A stretch of 64,000 nt of DNA from Hetaerina americana (lineage: Eukaryota; Arthropoda; Insecta; Odonata; Calopterygidae). Positions 33,901 to 47,122 of this stretch are shown piece by piece. The position numbers were made by a program, and so were the translations under genes. The notes beneath the pieces are model-generated. The model worked only from the letters and a program-made list of their open reading frames with translations, was not told where the DNA came from and ran no database searches. The DNA lies in contig JAKTNV010000006.1 in NCBI GenBank assembly GCA_022747635.1, positions 64,185,090-64,249,089 on the forward strand, written 5' to 3'. Each line of letters starts with the position of its first letter. Positions within the stretch are counted from its first letter, which is position 1.

Positions 33901-35940
33901 TAGCCTTTTAAAGGATGAAACATAATTTGACACGAAAGAGAACGTTTGAAGGATTGAGGTCAAAACTGTGAAAGAGGAAATGCTGACGAAAAATGACGTG
34001 AAGCCGATAGCGAAGAGAAAAGAAGGATAAGGTATCCTTGGAAAATCCAGAAAGAGAAATGAAAGGTAGATGATGAAGAGTAATGGATGGAAAAAACAAG
34101 AGCTTTGAGTAATTACCTCGACAGGATTTTTTGGGGAGAATTGACTCGTATTTTCACACGAATTCCACGAAGGTAATCGTAAGAAAAATCTAACAATTAG
34201 TTGAAATATGATTTAAAATATGAAATGAAGAGAGCATTTTTCTGTGTATAAAGTTTGGAATATATTCCTTTAGGAAAATGTTGCAAGTCATGAACTGAAT
34301 TAAGGTTAAGGGTTTAATGTAGAATAATGAGGTTTGTAGTGCAGTGTCTTGTGTAACCCTGGGGAAATGCGAAAAGTTGTCTTGGCTCCGCTAAGTGACT
34401 CCACGACTGTTAAAAACTTCCGCTAATAGGTTCAAACCATAAATAGCCTGAAATCAGCGTTGTTGTGAAATAATTTTCATCCATTTATTACAAGGGACCA
34501 AAATAGGTATCAAATAATTATCCCATAAATAAAAACCATGAATTAACTTAGAGTTATGTTTTCATAAATTAAATAACGTTGAGGTAACTTTGGTATTACA
34601 GAGGGGTTAAAAAATTGAATGTCTCGTATGAAGAAGTGAAATTTCTGAATTGGTACGAAGAATTTAACAACCTACTAGATAATTTTCCCTTATTTACCTT
34701 TAGTGTACCTATCATGCCCGAAGCTTAGTGTTTCCCTGTGCTAGAGAAAATTATTTTGCCAGCGAAACTAATAATAATGCTTCCCTTCGTGCATCTTTTC
34801 TTTAAACCCTACAAAAAAAGAGTATCAGTTTGGGAAGTAAAGGGCCAGCCACATTTTGATTATTACCTCCATACCAATCAATCTACCTTGGCCTTCATCT
34901 TGAGCAGTCTTTTTCTTTAGATATTCAATATTACCGCTGCCATTTATTTCGGTGAATTTACTAATGCCCATTGTAGATATGGTCCATAGTATACACAGCG
35001 CTACAGAAGAAAAATGAGCCAACTTTTCACGCCAATATGAGATGCCCAATATTTTGCGTGTTCAACACCAATGACTGGTACTTTGATATGAATCATTGAA
35101 TACATTATAGACAGTTTTAATCGCCATTGTGGCTCCGGTTAACCATAGTGTATTTACATTACTTAACTAACTTTACTTAACTTCGTGCCGTGCGTTAGAA
35201 TTCTTGACGTGATAAGCTTCGATATCGGAGGAACTGAACTGCCTTTTTTTTAGCAGTTGAGCATTCCTCAAATTTTATTTTGGTTGAACTATATATTTTA
35301 TATTTATATGATATTGTGCTAATTATTATCATAATTGAAATTTGCCACAATGCGAAGGATGACTGTAATGTTAAAATGATTCAGTGTCTCCAACATAAGA
35401 ATGAATAAAAGTGAGAATAATTAGAATGAAGGGATAAGGAAAGGAGTTGATAAGAGAGGGAATTTTATTTTTTCTTTGTCAACAGAAAATAAATGCAGAC
35501 TTTGCGTTAATACCCGAGTCCGTTTTGGACAAGTACTATGAAAATACGCGTGATTATGCTGAGAAATTTAAGCTAAAAAATGGAATGAACACGTTAAACT
35601 CCTGAAGAATAACCCATGAATGTAAAATAAATGTGAGTGACATAAAAAGCAAAACTGTCTCTGATCTAAGAATAAAATAGAATGGAAAATTCATGCATAG
35701 TACAAGAAATTCGGAAAATAAAGGGTATCAGTCAGGTTAAGGGAAAAATACCTAATTAGGACACCTAATACATTTTTTTGCAGTTAAATGTATTTGCACA
35801 AAAAATATATTTTCTTTCAATTTTTTGTGATCCAAACACAATATTTTTTACATGGTTAAAACAATAAGGTGAAAGCTTCGTAATGAAATGAGGTAGAGGA
35901 GACTGCGGAATTGGTAGCTATTTGTGCGTTCCCTGATCGC
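30963..35940. other. Long AT-rich stretch without supported gene
   Basis: No transposon or tRNA is recognised. At 32212-32250 a motif of CTGAAG, stem, GAAATACTGGTATT resembles the small hairpin inside the 1.9-2.1 kb repeat. A Cys-rich minus frame at 33152-33472 follows a good polypyrimidine tract and AG (near 33452), so an exon is conceivable, but it has no recognised domain. Other frames (31273-31494, 31835-32062, 33908-34099, 34738-35049) are unremarkable. Confidence 0.35.
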
Positions 35941-36790
35941 GACCACCAGCAAGGTGGCTACCGGTAACGGATCGCGGGTTTGAGGTACAGGGAGGTTTCA
36001 AATGAAGTTTTCTCGGGTTTTCCGGGGGCGTTGGCCTAGTTGGGGGAGAGCTAGAAGGTAGTTGGTGTGAGGGGACGGCTTCCCGGGGAATGGAAGGGGG
36101 AGTAGGCAGTCGCGGGGGATGTGAGTGGCGGGAGAAAATGTCAAATAGCCGGGCGTCGAAGGTGGCGGGGGAAGCGGCGAAGAGAGAGAGGGAGCAGCAT
36201 TGAGGGAGATCGGCCCATTCATTGATTTATTGATTCAATGACCGGCGTCGGCACAGAAGTGGGGGATGTTTGAGGGATAGGAGGAGGGAACCAAAGGGTT
36301 GATTCGGAACAGGGGTGGAGGAGGGTATGAGGTCTTTGGGACCCTGGGAGGGGGAGATTTTAGGGAGTGTATATAACGACCCGTCCATTCTCTGCCTATC
36401 ACTCCCGCCGGTTACGAAGGGAAAGTGAGGCGTGCGAAGTCTATCTCCCACCCCTCCTCACAAACCCGCTCCATCCCCCCACTCTCTCCCCCTCCATGGT
36501 GGCTTTGAGGTCTTCGGACAAGATTTTATTCACCGTCACCCCCACTATTCATTTTTTTTGTATCCGCGAAACTCTCACCCTTCCCCATGTTGTTTTTTTT
36601 CACCCACTTCGCGTAATTCTAGAGGGTCAATTTTTCATCGTTAATCGAAAAGGTTTATGTGCGAGTGGGAGGTTTTGTGTCATGTGTGGGCGCGCATCGA
36701 TGTTTTCAAAAGAAAAAAAATTAGTGCGGGGAAAAATATAGCGAGGGGTTGGCGTAATGGACGAAGGGAGTCGAAGAAACGGGAGGTGAG
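35941..36790. other. GC-richer block with G-rich then C-rich strand
   Basis: The plus strand is G-rich at about 35960-36370 and pyrimidine-rich at about 36390-36640. Overlapping frames on both strands (35998-36222, 36227-36451, 36367-36741) are low-complexity products. Together with similar blocks at 7.3, 25.4 and 39.5 kb it may mark regulatory or CpG-rich islands. No coding evidence. Confidence 0.4.
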
Positions 36791-38668
36791 GACGGGAGTT
36801 GTAGGAAATCTTCGAAAATGATGAAGTTTGTTAGAATTTTTGTATTTGCTTCTCACAACAGGTTATATTTGTCCGAGGTTATCATTATCATTCGGCGATG
36901 AAATTTTGTGCCTTATGTTTCTCCCCGGTTCTTTGATTGAAAGTACTCCGCTAGTGAGTTTACTTAAAGTTCCCTCTAGCTTTTTGCCAGAATAGCCGCC
37001 TATATCACCCCGTGTATATATTAATAAACATAATGTACAATGTTGTTAAAATTTTATTGATTCCATCAGGGATTCCCAGGAAACGCTAACTGTACTTTGA
37101 AAAACTATATCATTAACCCAAGAGATAAATTGGGGAAATCAATGAGACAATTATATATACTCTAGGAGGACGTGGAAATTATAATGCATCATACATTTTA
37201 TGTGTAGTCATTTGTTTTCTTGAAATCAAAATCCAAATAGAATCACTGATTAGTGTGAAAGAAGATTAAGGAACAAAATAATAGTTTACATCGCGAAAAA
37301 TTGATTCGTTCCAAGGCCTACACCTCCTAGCCAGAAAACTGTTTACTGAATTTCTTAAAAAGAAATTATTATCGTGAAGAGATGCAAGGTTAAATACCTT
37401 TCTTCCCAGAATATTATTTCTCTATTCCAATTTCATTATTTTTGCGATGACTAAAATCAATTTAGAATCATTAAGCGTTATCATTTGACGTGTCAATATA
37501 ATGTTACATTGATGACGGTCATACATAAACAACAGACTAGCTCGTTTTATGATTTTCATAATTTTTCCATTATTTTGGTTCACTAATTTTAAGTAAAGAA
37601 AGTTATCGCTTCTCACTGCCTAACCTCCCTCGAGATATTTCCACGAAGTTCCTCCTTGGGGATGAATTTAAGAAATATATTATTTTCTAGCATGTCTTTT
37701 TCAAATCCTAGAATACTAACAATCAAAGAAAATTACCACATATTTACTTTATTTTGCCAAAGTAAATGATTGTATTGATGGAATGCATGATTATAATGAA
37801 GTCATTCATAACATATGAAAACTTTGGTGACAGTAGCTACCTTAAAATTTCAAATAATGTTTCAATGAATTTTGTATTTCACGAAAATATCACTAAAATT
37901 GCTTAATTTATGGCACAAATAGATATATATTAAAACTTCCAAAGTGCCAAGATATATCTTAGGATATTATTTTCATTGACAGAGTATAAAAAAATATTGG
38001 TATTAAATCATGAGTTTTCAAATATTCTGGTGCTTAAGCAAATATTGGAATATAAACAAATTATTTAAATAAAATATTAGCATTCAGTTAAGTTCCACTA
38101 CTGATATTTCGGTTTGGTAAGAAACTAATCACTTGTACTCTTCTAATCCTTAAAAATGTTTCATTTCCTGTCTTGTGCGGGTCCTCCCCGCATAACCTCA
38201 ATTAAATTGATAGACGAACAGTCCTGGAAAAACATCTTGGAAAAAGTTATTAAAACGATTTCTGGGGACCTCAAACGCGTGTTGGCATTTTAATATGAAA
38301 TTTGGCATTCCCAGTGAGTACGGCGTTTTTACCCAATAGGAAAGAATTATCTAGAAATAAAAGTATAATTTTACTAAAATAGATGTTTGTTGCTTAATTC
38401 TAATGGAATCGAATGAATTTAGACATTCTGTAATAGTGAAAAATTGGTCTTTAGTCACAAATACATTGCATAGATAGAATGTTGGAGTACTTAAGGAATA
38501 GGAATATACATAGTTTTGAAATTTGCAACAAGGAGATGTCAATTGGTGGGCTACTGCATACAACAATTTTCGCACAATAGGGACTTTGACGTGGGTTTAC
38601 GTAAAAATAATGAGTCAGTAGCAGTTTAATTGTCAACAGCCGTCATTCATAGACTCGTATATGTATAT
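36791..38668. other. AT-rich stretch without recognisable gene
   Basis: Only short AT-rich frames on the minus strand (37422-37616, 38351-38636). Nothing else is seen. Confidence 0.45.
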
Positions 38669-38669
38669 T

Positions 38670-38670
<1 letters not shown>

Positions 38671-38702
<32 letters not shown>

Positions 38703-38715
38703 CACACATATATAT
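38671..38715. repeat. AC/AT dinucleotide microsatellite
   Basis: A run of about nine CA units is followed by about seven TA units, a short ACACAC interruption and another TATATA run. Confidence 0.9.
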
Positions 38716-39439
38716 TCCATGATTATGCAATTTTGCCTTAAATAAATACATAAGTATAGCATATTCCCAAGCTAAACCTATATTGAATGAAGTAATTAAA
38801 GTTGCAAAGTGTATGCCAACTGGCTAAAAACGGTTGCGTATTTCACTAGTGACATTGGAACATGTTGTTCCCGATTTATGTCAAACGGATGCTGCCGTCC
38901 ATGATTTTACAATACTTCCTAGTTTTACCAGCTCGAAGAAGCGGAAATCCCCAGGGATCTGATCTTACACGTTTCTGAATACCGGGCAAATATTAAATAA
39001 AATTAAAGTAAAAGTAAAATATATTTCAAGAATTTGAAGATAATTTGATGAAGAATTTTTGTCCATCAATAGGAAATTTGGAGCTGCTAACCACACTGTC
39101 ATAAGGGGTTGAAAATGAACCTATTTCATTTTTTTATATGTTCACGCTATAACACGATACGAACAATGGAAGAATCTAATAAATTCCTTCGTACTAAATT
39201 GTCGTCGTTCCCTCTCCGAGTGACCCCTTGTCTCATGTTATCATCATCCGATCATGGCAGGGACATCGTGGCCAGTTCTACGGCTTCCATCTCGCATGGC
39301 GACGGCCCCGACAAATAATCAAAATAAAGAAATTTCATTCAATCCCTGCACCTCCCTCCCTCTAATGTTGATAATAATGCTTGTACCAGCGCACATAGGT
39401 CGGCCATTTATTATTATTTCTCGCCATCTCGCTCAGTGA

Positions 39440-40180
39440 TTTTTTTTCTTGTCCCCTTTATGCCACTTCTATCGCCGAGTCTTCCTCGTATCCGGAACGT
39501 TGAAAATGACCGGCATGAATAGAAATGAAAAGGTCGTGGAGGTAGTCATTAAATTAAAAAAAATTGAAAAACGCGTACTCAAAAATAAAATTTCGCAGTT
39601 CATATTTTTTTCACTTGCTCCCTTTAACTCTTTCTCTAATTCTCCTACACACACTCCCTCCCACTCTCTCTTCCTTATCCTCCTTTCATTCATCCTCCTA
39701 TTCCCGCTACACTCGGTTCCACGCTTTTCAACTCTTTTCCCCCCACTCTGACCCTTCCTCCCATCCCCCTATGCCCCTTTCTGTCTCACTCTTTCAAACT
39801 GCTGTTTTTAATTGGCGCCCCAGAATTTGCAGGGCCGGAGATGAAGAACAATACACTTTTTAGGGAGGTTTCCCGGTACCAGGGTCCGAAAAACATTAAT
39901 TTTTAAAAAACTGTGTTCCGAGTTGTCGAGGAGTGGGGGTTTTTGAGTCGAGGAAAATGTATTTTTTGGATCGGGGGTTTTCGGGAGTAGGGTTGCAAGC
40001 GGCTCGAAGTGCAGGTACGTAGAGGGCAGGTTTTGGTTGCGTAAAAGAATTGACTTTAGCAAGTCGAATAGAATGACTTCCGGAAGGAAGAAAATTGAAG
40101 ACAAAAGCGTTGGCTCAGGAAGTGGGAGGAGCGCTGTCTTCTTGTCATCACACCGGCGCCCGCCGTCGAAGATTGCTCAT
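39440..40180. other. Pyrimidine-rich then GC-richer block
   Basis: 39600-39790 is dominated by C and T on the plus strand, and 39880-40000 is G- and T-rich. Open frames on both strands (39449-39863 plus, 39469-39693 minus, 39808-40104 minus) are composition artefacts. No recognised domain. Confidence 0.4.
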
Positions 40181-40825
40181 GGTCCCAATTTGTACCCTTA
40201 GGAAAGCATCACTTAAAACTAAGTAATTGCAGTTTGGCTGAGCACATCCAAGCTTTTCCCTCTCGAAATTAATACGATTCGTCCATCTCTTTAGTTTTTC
40301 GCCCTGAAACCTGGTCATTTCTGGACAAATATGAGAGCACATGAGAGGATTCTGAGGGTTTGGTATAGAGAAAAGAAGAAAAGAAGACTAGCAAAGAAGT
40401 TTTAAGCATGGCGGTAGCAGAAGGTAGTTGATGTGTGAAATCCTAATTCAGCAAAGTGCGAAGAGGGAAATATCAAGGGAAAGTGGGTTGTTAAAGGCGG
40501 CAATAGAAGTGAGGATGCTAAACGGCGAAAAGCGAGGGATAGACGTGTTTTTAGTCGGCTTAAAGGTGGTTACAAAGTACGCAGCACTGAAGAAGGAAAC
40601 GATCACTTTTTACAATATCTACCAGTCGAGGTAGATGAACCAATAAATAAGATCTACCTCATTTATAAGCTCAACCTAACAAAGCAATGAATAAATACCA
40701 AGACATCAGCATAAAAATGTCATTTTTAAAATATATATATATTCTTCCTATCTCCATACATTTCTTACATGATCCCTGTTCTTAAATAAGGAGCTTCAAA
40801 ATTTGTTGAGCACATTTACAAGATA

Positions 40826-40925
40826 GTAGCATAGGTTTGGGATGAGAATTAATAGAAAGAAAACGAAAGTATTTTGGTTTTCGAGGGAGACAAAATCCAA
40901 GTTAATATTAATATTAAAATAGGGT
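40826..40925 (+). pseudogene. Short RTE-like reverse transcriptase scrap
   Basis: The plus-strand translation reads M-R-I-N, then K-K-T-K-V-F-W-F-S-R-E-T-K-S-K-L. This matches the M-R-I-N-I-N-K-T-K-V-M-R-F-S-R-K-K-K segment just after the FADD box of the copy at 17.7 kb. It is about 100 bp with no flanking domains. Adjacent downstream sequence belongs to a different inverted repeat. Confidence 0.6.
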
Positions 40926-41262
40926 CCAAGAAATATGCGGGAGATGCCGCAGCTGCAACTTTTGACGGGGTCATTTGCTAAAGCATTGCGATGCAACAAT
41001 TTCTGAGTGTAAAAATCATTAGACGAATGATTTATACACATGATTTGGCATATCAGCGGATGAATCCGTCAAAAGTTACTGCTGCGGTATCTTCCTTGGT
41101 GCCTTGGAATTTGTCAAAGGTAAAACAACCTAAGTATTTAAAGTTGGCTTTAACCTCGACTGTGGCGCATCGCGCACGACTAAGAATGCCTGTGACGTTG
41201 TATGTACGGTATTTAGTCAAAACATCTTGTCCCTTAAAAGCCCCCATACTTTCGATATGCAA
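40918..41262. repeat. Inverted duplicate of an unrecognised coding-like segment
   Basis: Plus 40918-40976 and minus 41053-41100 share the reverse-complementary string around AACTTTTGACGG with flanking CCGCAGC. The two translations end alike: ...AAATFDGVIC then stop (plus) and ...TAAVTFDGFIR then stop (minus). The minus frame 41053-41262 is 69 codons with a non-random look (F-K-G-Q-D-V-L, then A-T-V-E-V-K-A-N). I do not recognise the protein. It may be the C-terminus of an unknown element ORF. Confidence 0.4.
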
Positions 41263-41269
41263 GAGAATG

Positions 41270-41345
41270 CCTCAATAGCTTAACTGGCTAAAACACGGCC
41301 GGACATCGAGGGATCCGAGTTCGAATCCCGGTAGAGGTGAGTGGT
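41270..41345 (+). repeat. tRNA-like sequence, SINE head or tRNA pseudogene
   Basis: GCCTCAATAGCTTAACTGGC (41272-41291) has an A box of TAGCTTAACTGG form. A B box, GAGTTCGAATCC, follows at proper distance (about 41319-41330), and GAGG near the end can pair with CCTC at the start. The anticodon stem does not pair well, so it is not a working tRNA. Downstream non-tRNA sequence suggests a SINE, with its 3' end not determined. Confidence 0.5.
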
Positions 41346-43150
41346 TTTTACGCCGTGAAATCGATGCATTGTAATTAAAATTGATTATCATGTACCAGAG
41401 CAGGTGTAACAAGTGCAATTGAGTGATTAGACCGGAATATATATTGCTTGGAAATATTGACAGTGGCCTCGAGCGAAGTAGCGAACATTAGATTTGCTAC
41501 TTCAGCGCATCAATAGTATGTAATTGGTGGAATTGCTTATGCTGTTATTTGTAGCTAGGTTTTAGCTGTTATGATGATGTACGTATGTTTTTCATCTCAC
41601 ACAGAGTGTTATAAATTCTTAACTATTCATGGTTATAATAGTAGATGACTGATATGTATGTATTTCATCAACCAAAATTTGAAATTCATAAAAAAAATTA
41701 ATTATACCGTGCATGAGAAATTGTTTGCATATAAATTCAATTTTGAAACTAGATGAACCATAGAAGTGACCTCCAAAGCTTATTACTCCAGTCCTGAGTT
41801 CACGTCAAGGGAATCGTTAATTAGAAAGAAGTCAAGAGTATAAGATTCCTTTGCCTAGCTAGCGGGTTTTCCTCCTTAACAAAGTGGCGTAATTGGAATT
41901 ACGTAGTGCATTTCTTGAAGGGAAATTAGAATTTCTTTTTATCCAAATATGACAGTTCACTTGAAACCTCTGAGGCATATATTTCATAGCATGGGGATAT
42001 TAATTAATTGAATTAAGAAATAAAAGTAAAAAAGCGATCAAACCCACACAAAAAATAATTAATTGAGTTCAAAAACGAATTTAATTCGTCAATAAATTGG
42101 GAGAAGTTGAAGACATAGAAAAGTAAAAAGTTAAAACGAATTGCTTGATTATTTTAATGCATTAAATTTCATCCGTATTAAAATATACGCTATTTATATA
42201 TTATTTTATTGACTCTTGATTTCTTCATTGGACCCTCATTCCAAATTTCAAAGATCAAAGCATAACTCCATGAAACTCGAAATTTGCTCAGCAATTCAAC
42301 AAAGCGTGCATTTAAATAATGAAATTCCAGAAGCCTTTTCATAAACTCGTAATTTATTTCTTGTAAGCTAACAATATATAAATTATAGAGACGCACATTT
42401 TTTTTTATTGAAAGCGGAAATTATCTATACATTTTGGATACACCTACCTGTATCCTTCATTGGTATATTCTTATGCCAGAAAATAATTTTTTTAAATTCA
42501 GTTATCCGATTATAAATTAATGACAAAACGAGACCAATCCAAATGCTAAAAATCGATTACTATAATCAACCAGGCAGTGCTATTTTGGGCGAATTTTATC
42601 CAAAAACTGTTATGGAACATAACATCAGCTCAAGCATACTAAAGTTATGAAAAATATGTAGTTACTTAAGGTGCAGGTTGCCTTAATGGAAACCCCTGAA
42701 TGCATAAATTTTGCGAAAGTGTTTCATAACCTTCTGTTAAGCAAGGTTTTTTAAATAGTTTGCATGAACAAATCAAACGGCATATTGCTGTTCACAGCCC
42801 TCCAATTTCATTCATATTTTAACCGGAAAATTTAGTTTCCACCAAGTTTGTGGTAGTACGTACTCATCCTGATTGTTTACTCTATAGTGATTCTGAATAA
42901 ATCATAGAAAGACGAGTATGAATTTCCTAAAGAGTTTCCCTGAAAATAAAAGATATGACCAATCAAATAATTAATGGTTGGCTTGTTGTTTGATAAATCA
43001 TTGGCAACTGACCTCATCAGCTACCTGCCGAATATCATTACCTCCACCTTCTTTGCACTTACTCGTCAATCCTTTTCCTAATAATTCGACTTAGAAGATT
43101 AAATCGATTAATTAAGATTAAGATTAACCCTAGAATATTAACAAAGTCGC
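41346..43150. other. AT-rich stretch without recognisable gene
   Basis: No coding or element signature beyond short AT-rich frames (42190-42396 minus). Confidence 0.45.
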
Positions 43151-45898
43151 AGATATCATCACCTTAATCAAAGCACAGGTAATCAGATAGCAGAAAGTTG
43201 GCTATCCACTGATATTGTCGATGTTGGAATTTTTCCAAAATCCTTTTCCGTTTACAGAAAGGACAGAACAAATAGGATCGGGGGCGGTGTCTTTATTGCA
43301 GTTCATAATATTCTTGCGTTAGGAGGGCTGAGGTAATTCTGGGTAATGGTTTAGAAAGTGTTTGGTGCTCAATTAAATGTCTTTAAACCAAAAGAATTTA
43401 TGTATGCGCATTTCACAGACCGCCGGACGATAAAGATAGTTCAATACAAGAATTAGATCAGCAAATCAAAGTTTTCTTATCCCAACACAATGATGGCGAT
43501 GTTGTAATCGGAGGAGAGTTCAATTTTCCATCTCATTCACTGGAGCTCGTATACCCCACAAGCCACCGCCAGGGTGTGTCGCACGGGCTATTGAATTATT
43601 TTGCGTTGGACTAATTGCATCAACTTGTCCCTTCCCCAACTAGGGGCGACAATATTCTTAATTTATAAGCAACGAATATTCCCGAAAAAGTCTTATCCAA
43701 AGAAACTATTGAAGCAATTCTTGACACACGAAAGTAAATTCTAAGGTTTCGCTGCATGCGGTCCGAAATAAAAAGCCCTACAGGAAATTGTACATGTTTA
43801 AAGAAGGGGACTACAATGGCCTAATGTGCATGCTAGAGAACCAATGTGCAATTTTTGAGAAAGATAGTAATCATCGAAATACTGAGGATACGTGGAATCA
43901 CTTCCTAGAGATCACGCGCTCAGCAGTCAACAAGTTCATTCCCAGTAAATTTATAAAATATAACACGGAACCTAGATGTTACAAGGCGGTTGTTAGAAGG
44001 GATTGCGACGTCAAAGGCCATGTCATGCCAAAATGAAAATATTAGGGATGATGTCTCTGTCGACAAAAAGAATGAGATGACTTATGATTACAAGATATCT
44101 AGAGCGAATGCCAAGAATAAATTTCGGAAAGCGTTAAACGAATTCAAAAGGAAAAGGTTGGCGGAAACTTTGAAAGAGAATCCGAAAGTATTTTGGTCAT
44201 ACGTCAGAGAAGTTCAGGGAACTGAGTCAGCTGTTAATTCACTAAAAAATGATAAAGGCGAAAGAGTAACCAGCTGTTTGAAAAAGGCTAACTTATTAAA
44301 TTCCTTCTTTCAAAGCGTCTCCACCAAGTTCTCACCGATTGCCTCCGATAGCTTACCAAATCGAGCCGGTCAACCGATGCCCAATATTGAAATCTCATAT
44401 AATGGGATAAACGTTAGCCGGAAAATATTAAGCCTAATAAATCTACCGGGGCCGATGAAATGCCCGCTCGTATCTAGCTTCGGGAATTGCGCCGTATCAA
44501 GAAATAATATTTAAAATGTCGCTGGTAGATCACAAGGTTCCCAGAGATTGGAAAACGGCTGACCTAACACAAATATTTAAAAACTGAAACAAGGAGGAAC
44601 CGAGCGATTACAGATTTATATTACCCTCACATCCATTTCGTGCAAGGTTATGGAACATACAGTTACAAGTTAGATCTTGAGACACCTCAATAATCATGAG
44701 GTGTCTCAATTCAAAATCAGCACGGTTTCCGAAAAGGTAGATCCTGGAACACACAACTTGCGCTTTTTGTTCATGATAGTCTAACTTCCGGAGAGAGCAA
44801 TGTTCCAGTAGACGCGATTTTTCTAGATTTTAAGAAAGCCTTCGACCAAGTTCCTCATAGTAAACTATAAGGAAAAGTCATAGATAAAGATACTCGGTGT
44901 TGGATTAAAGACTTTTAGAATGGTCGGGTACAAAGAGTAGTGATAGTTGAAGTTAGCTTCAATGCAGTAGAATTCACTTCAGGTGTTCCCCAGGGAAGTG
45001 CTATCGGACCTCTTAAATTCTTACTTTACGTTAACGACATTGACTCCGTAGTCAGTAGTAAGAACGTTTATTTGCCGACGATGCTGTAGTTTACCGTGAT
45101 ATCCGTGATAATGAGGACACAGCAGCCCAGCAATAGTCAAATGACCTTAATGCTATACAACGCTGGTGTGACACTTGGAAATTAGAATTAAACTCACAAA
45201 AGTGCGTGGTCATGATTTTTTGGGAAAAGAGCAATTCCCACCCGAACGCCTAACTGCAATAGGAACACTGAAATTGAATGTGTAGACTCAATTAAATACT
45301 TGGGCGTAACCCACTCACGATCTCTCCTGGGTGAAACACATACGCGGAATATGTGGGCAAGCTAACACAAAATTGTAAATATGATGAAAAAGTGAAAGAG
45401 AAATTTTATCTGTCCGCTGGTCAGGCCTTATTTAGAATATGCTGCTAGTGTATGGGATCCTCACGAAGTTGGATTAATTGCCGAATTGGATCGCGTGCAT
45501 CGTAGAGGAGCTAGATGTGTAAAACGTTGTTATATTAAACTTAGCTGCGTATCCAAAATATTATAGCAGCTAGGCAGAGAATCAATCCTGGATCGAAGGT
45601 TAAATTACAGATTGAAGATGTTGCATAAATTGGAAGGGCGTCTTTTTAGCATTGATGTTGAAAATGTATTATTACCCCCCTCGTACTTCGGTAGGAGATA
45701 TTATGCTTATAAAATTAGAGAGATGAAGTGTAGAACAGATAGATTTAATATGTAATTTTTTTCCACGAACGATAAGGGATCCGTCCGGCTGCGGTAGTGT
45801 CATGTTCGGGTAAAAATTATTCTGGTGTGTATTCACCCTCTGTCACCCACCCTAGCGGTGGCTTGCAGGGTACATTAATAAATAAATAATAATAAATG
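43150..45898 (+). mobile_element. Decayed CR1-like non-LTR retrotransposon
   Basis: In order on the plus strand: endonuclease start (E-S-W-L-S-T-D-I, R-K-D-R, G-G-G-V-F-I-A-V, about 43198-43310), a G-G-E-F-N-F block near 43510, the linker (43788-44514), and the reverse transcriptase (Q-H-G-F-R-K-G-R-S near 44718-44745; LDFKKAFDQVPHSKL near 44823-44867; SGVPQGSAIGPL near 44979-45014; FADDAVVY near 45068-45092). A C-terminal part and a 3' end with CACCCACCCTAGCGG (45844-45858) and an AATAAATAATAATAAA tail follow. Stops and shifts break all frames. The CR1 label rests on motif resemblance. Confidence 0.8.
43788..44514 (+). pseudogene. CR1-like ORF2 linker remnant
   Basis: Two overlapping frames (43788-44036 and 43990-44514) carry the region between endonuclease and reverse transcriptase. 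It includes a basic stretch, R-A-N-A-K-N-K-F-R-K-A-L, then the P-K-V-F-W-S-Y-V-R block typical of this class, and L-L-N-S-F-F-Q-S-V. A frameshift lies near 43990-44036 and another just after 44450, where the N-K-S-T-G-A-D-E-type motif should lead into the reverse transcriptase. Confidence 0.7.
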
Positions 45899-46984
45899 AT
45901 AATGAGAGTGGAATTTGACACACAAATGGTACATAAATAGTTTTAAAAATAATGATCACGGAAGCACTCGTGCATAGTTCAGCGCGTTCTAAGCCGCGCA
46001 AGATGTGGCTAGATCACTTAAAAGTATTTTCAAAGATAAGTTGCCACCAAAGGCTTGGCGTCGAAGCATTCGATGTCCCGAATCGAAATGCTTAGGAAAT
46101 CTGATAACTAAAATGGTGCACGATAATATGTGGAATCAGTTCTGTCTTCATCATCATTGATTATTAGTCAGCGGGAGGGGGTGTATCGCCTATCCCTGAT
46201 GTTCTGTTACCTGGCAATCTCTCCATTAAAAAAAAATGGTATAGTGAGAACTATGCCGTCACCAAAGCGTTGATGTGTTTTTATGGTATTGATAAATCCT
46301 GGTCAGGCTATGTTTTTGCTTCGTTTCTCATGAATAGTAATCCAGTCAATACTAATTTTAATAGCCGATTAATGTGTAAAAACTTTATTCTGTTGAGGTA
46401 ATACTATCTATCATAAGCGAAAAATATTAAATATACATTTGATTTCAAGACGCTATGATATGATTATAATGATATTATGGCTCATATCATGATTTTCAAG
46501 TTTGAACTGGAATACGTTGTAAAAACAGTTAATGCCAGTGGCTGGTAGTTACTCCTACACCATAGTAAAAGAATCCGGGCTAAAACGCGCCTAGAGATGT
46601 CACATTTCTCCGTCATGATTTTTCCTCTCGGCTGTTCCCTTTATTAGGCACGACACAGTGCGTATACTTTGGCTATTCCAGGTGATACAGGGGTGCTGCA
46701 CCGTGAATGTAACAGCCTCGGTAGGGGAAGAAGGAATATGATAGCTTATCCGTAGGGACCATGGGTAAAACATTCAATGGAAGGGGAGTCATTTTTTAAG
46801 CTTGTTGATTGGTTTAGATCACAAACCACGAATCTTTGTTCTCAGCGATTGGCTGAAGAAAATGGGCGCCATTACTTTAATAACGAACTGAAAGAGGAGA
46901 GCGTGTAGATCAGACAGAGAGACTGATCAGAGTTTTCAAATAACACTTTCGATATTCAAGAGAGAAAACTGCAGCGGAGTGAGC
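45899..46984. other. Unannotated stretch between retroelements
   Basis: No gene or element is recognised here. The Jockey-type 3' end to the right has an uncertain boundary. Confidence 0.4.
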
Positions 46985-47122
46985 TGCTACCATCCTTACA
47001 AAGGGTATTATAGCCCAGGCTGCAAGGCACCCGGGAGGAGTGGCTAACTCAGCACCACTTACTCACTCTCGGGTGGCGCTCTGCGCCTCATCAATATTAA
47101 GCGGTCGCCTCATTTCGGCAAT

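Noticed and set aside
41270..41345. Functional tRNA gene
   Set aside because: A and B boxes are present but the anticodon arm does not pair and the acceptor stem is only partly complementary.
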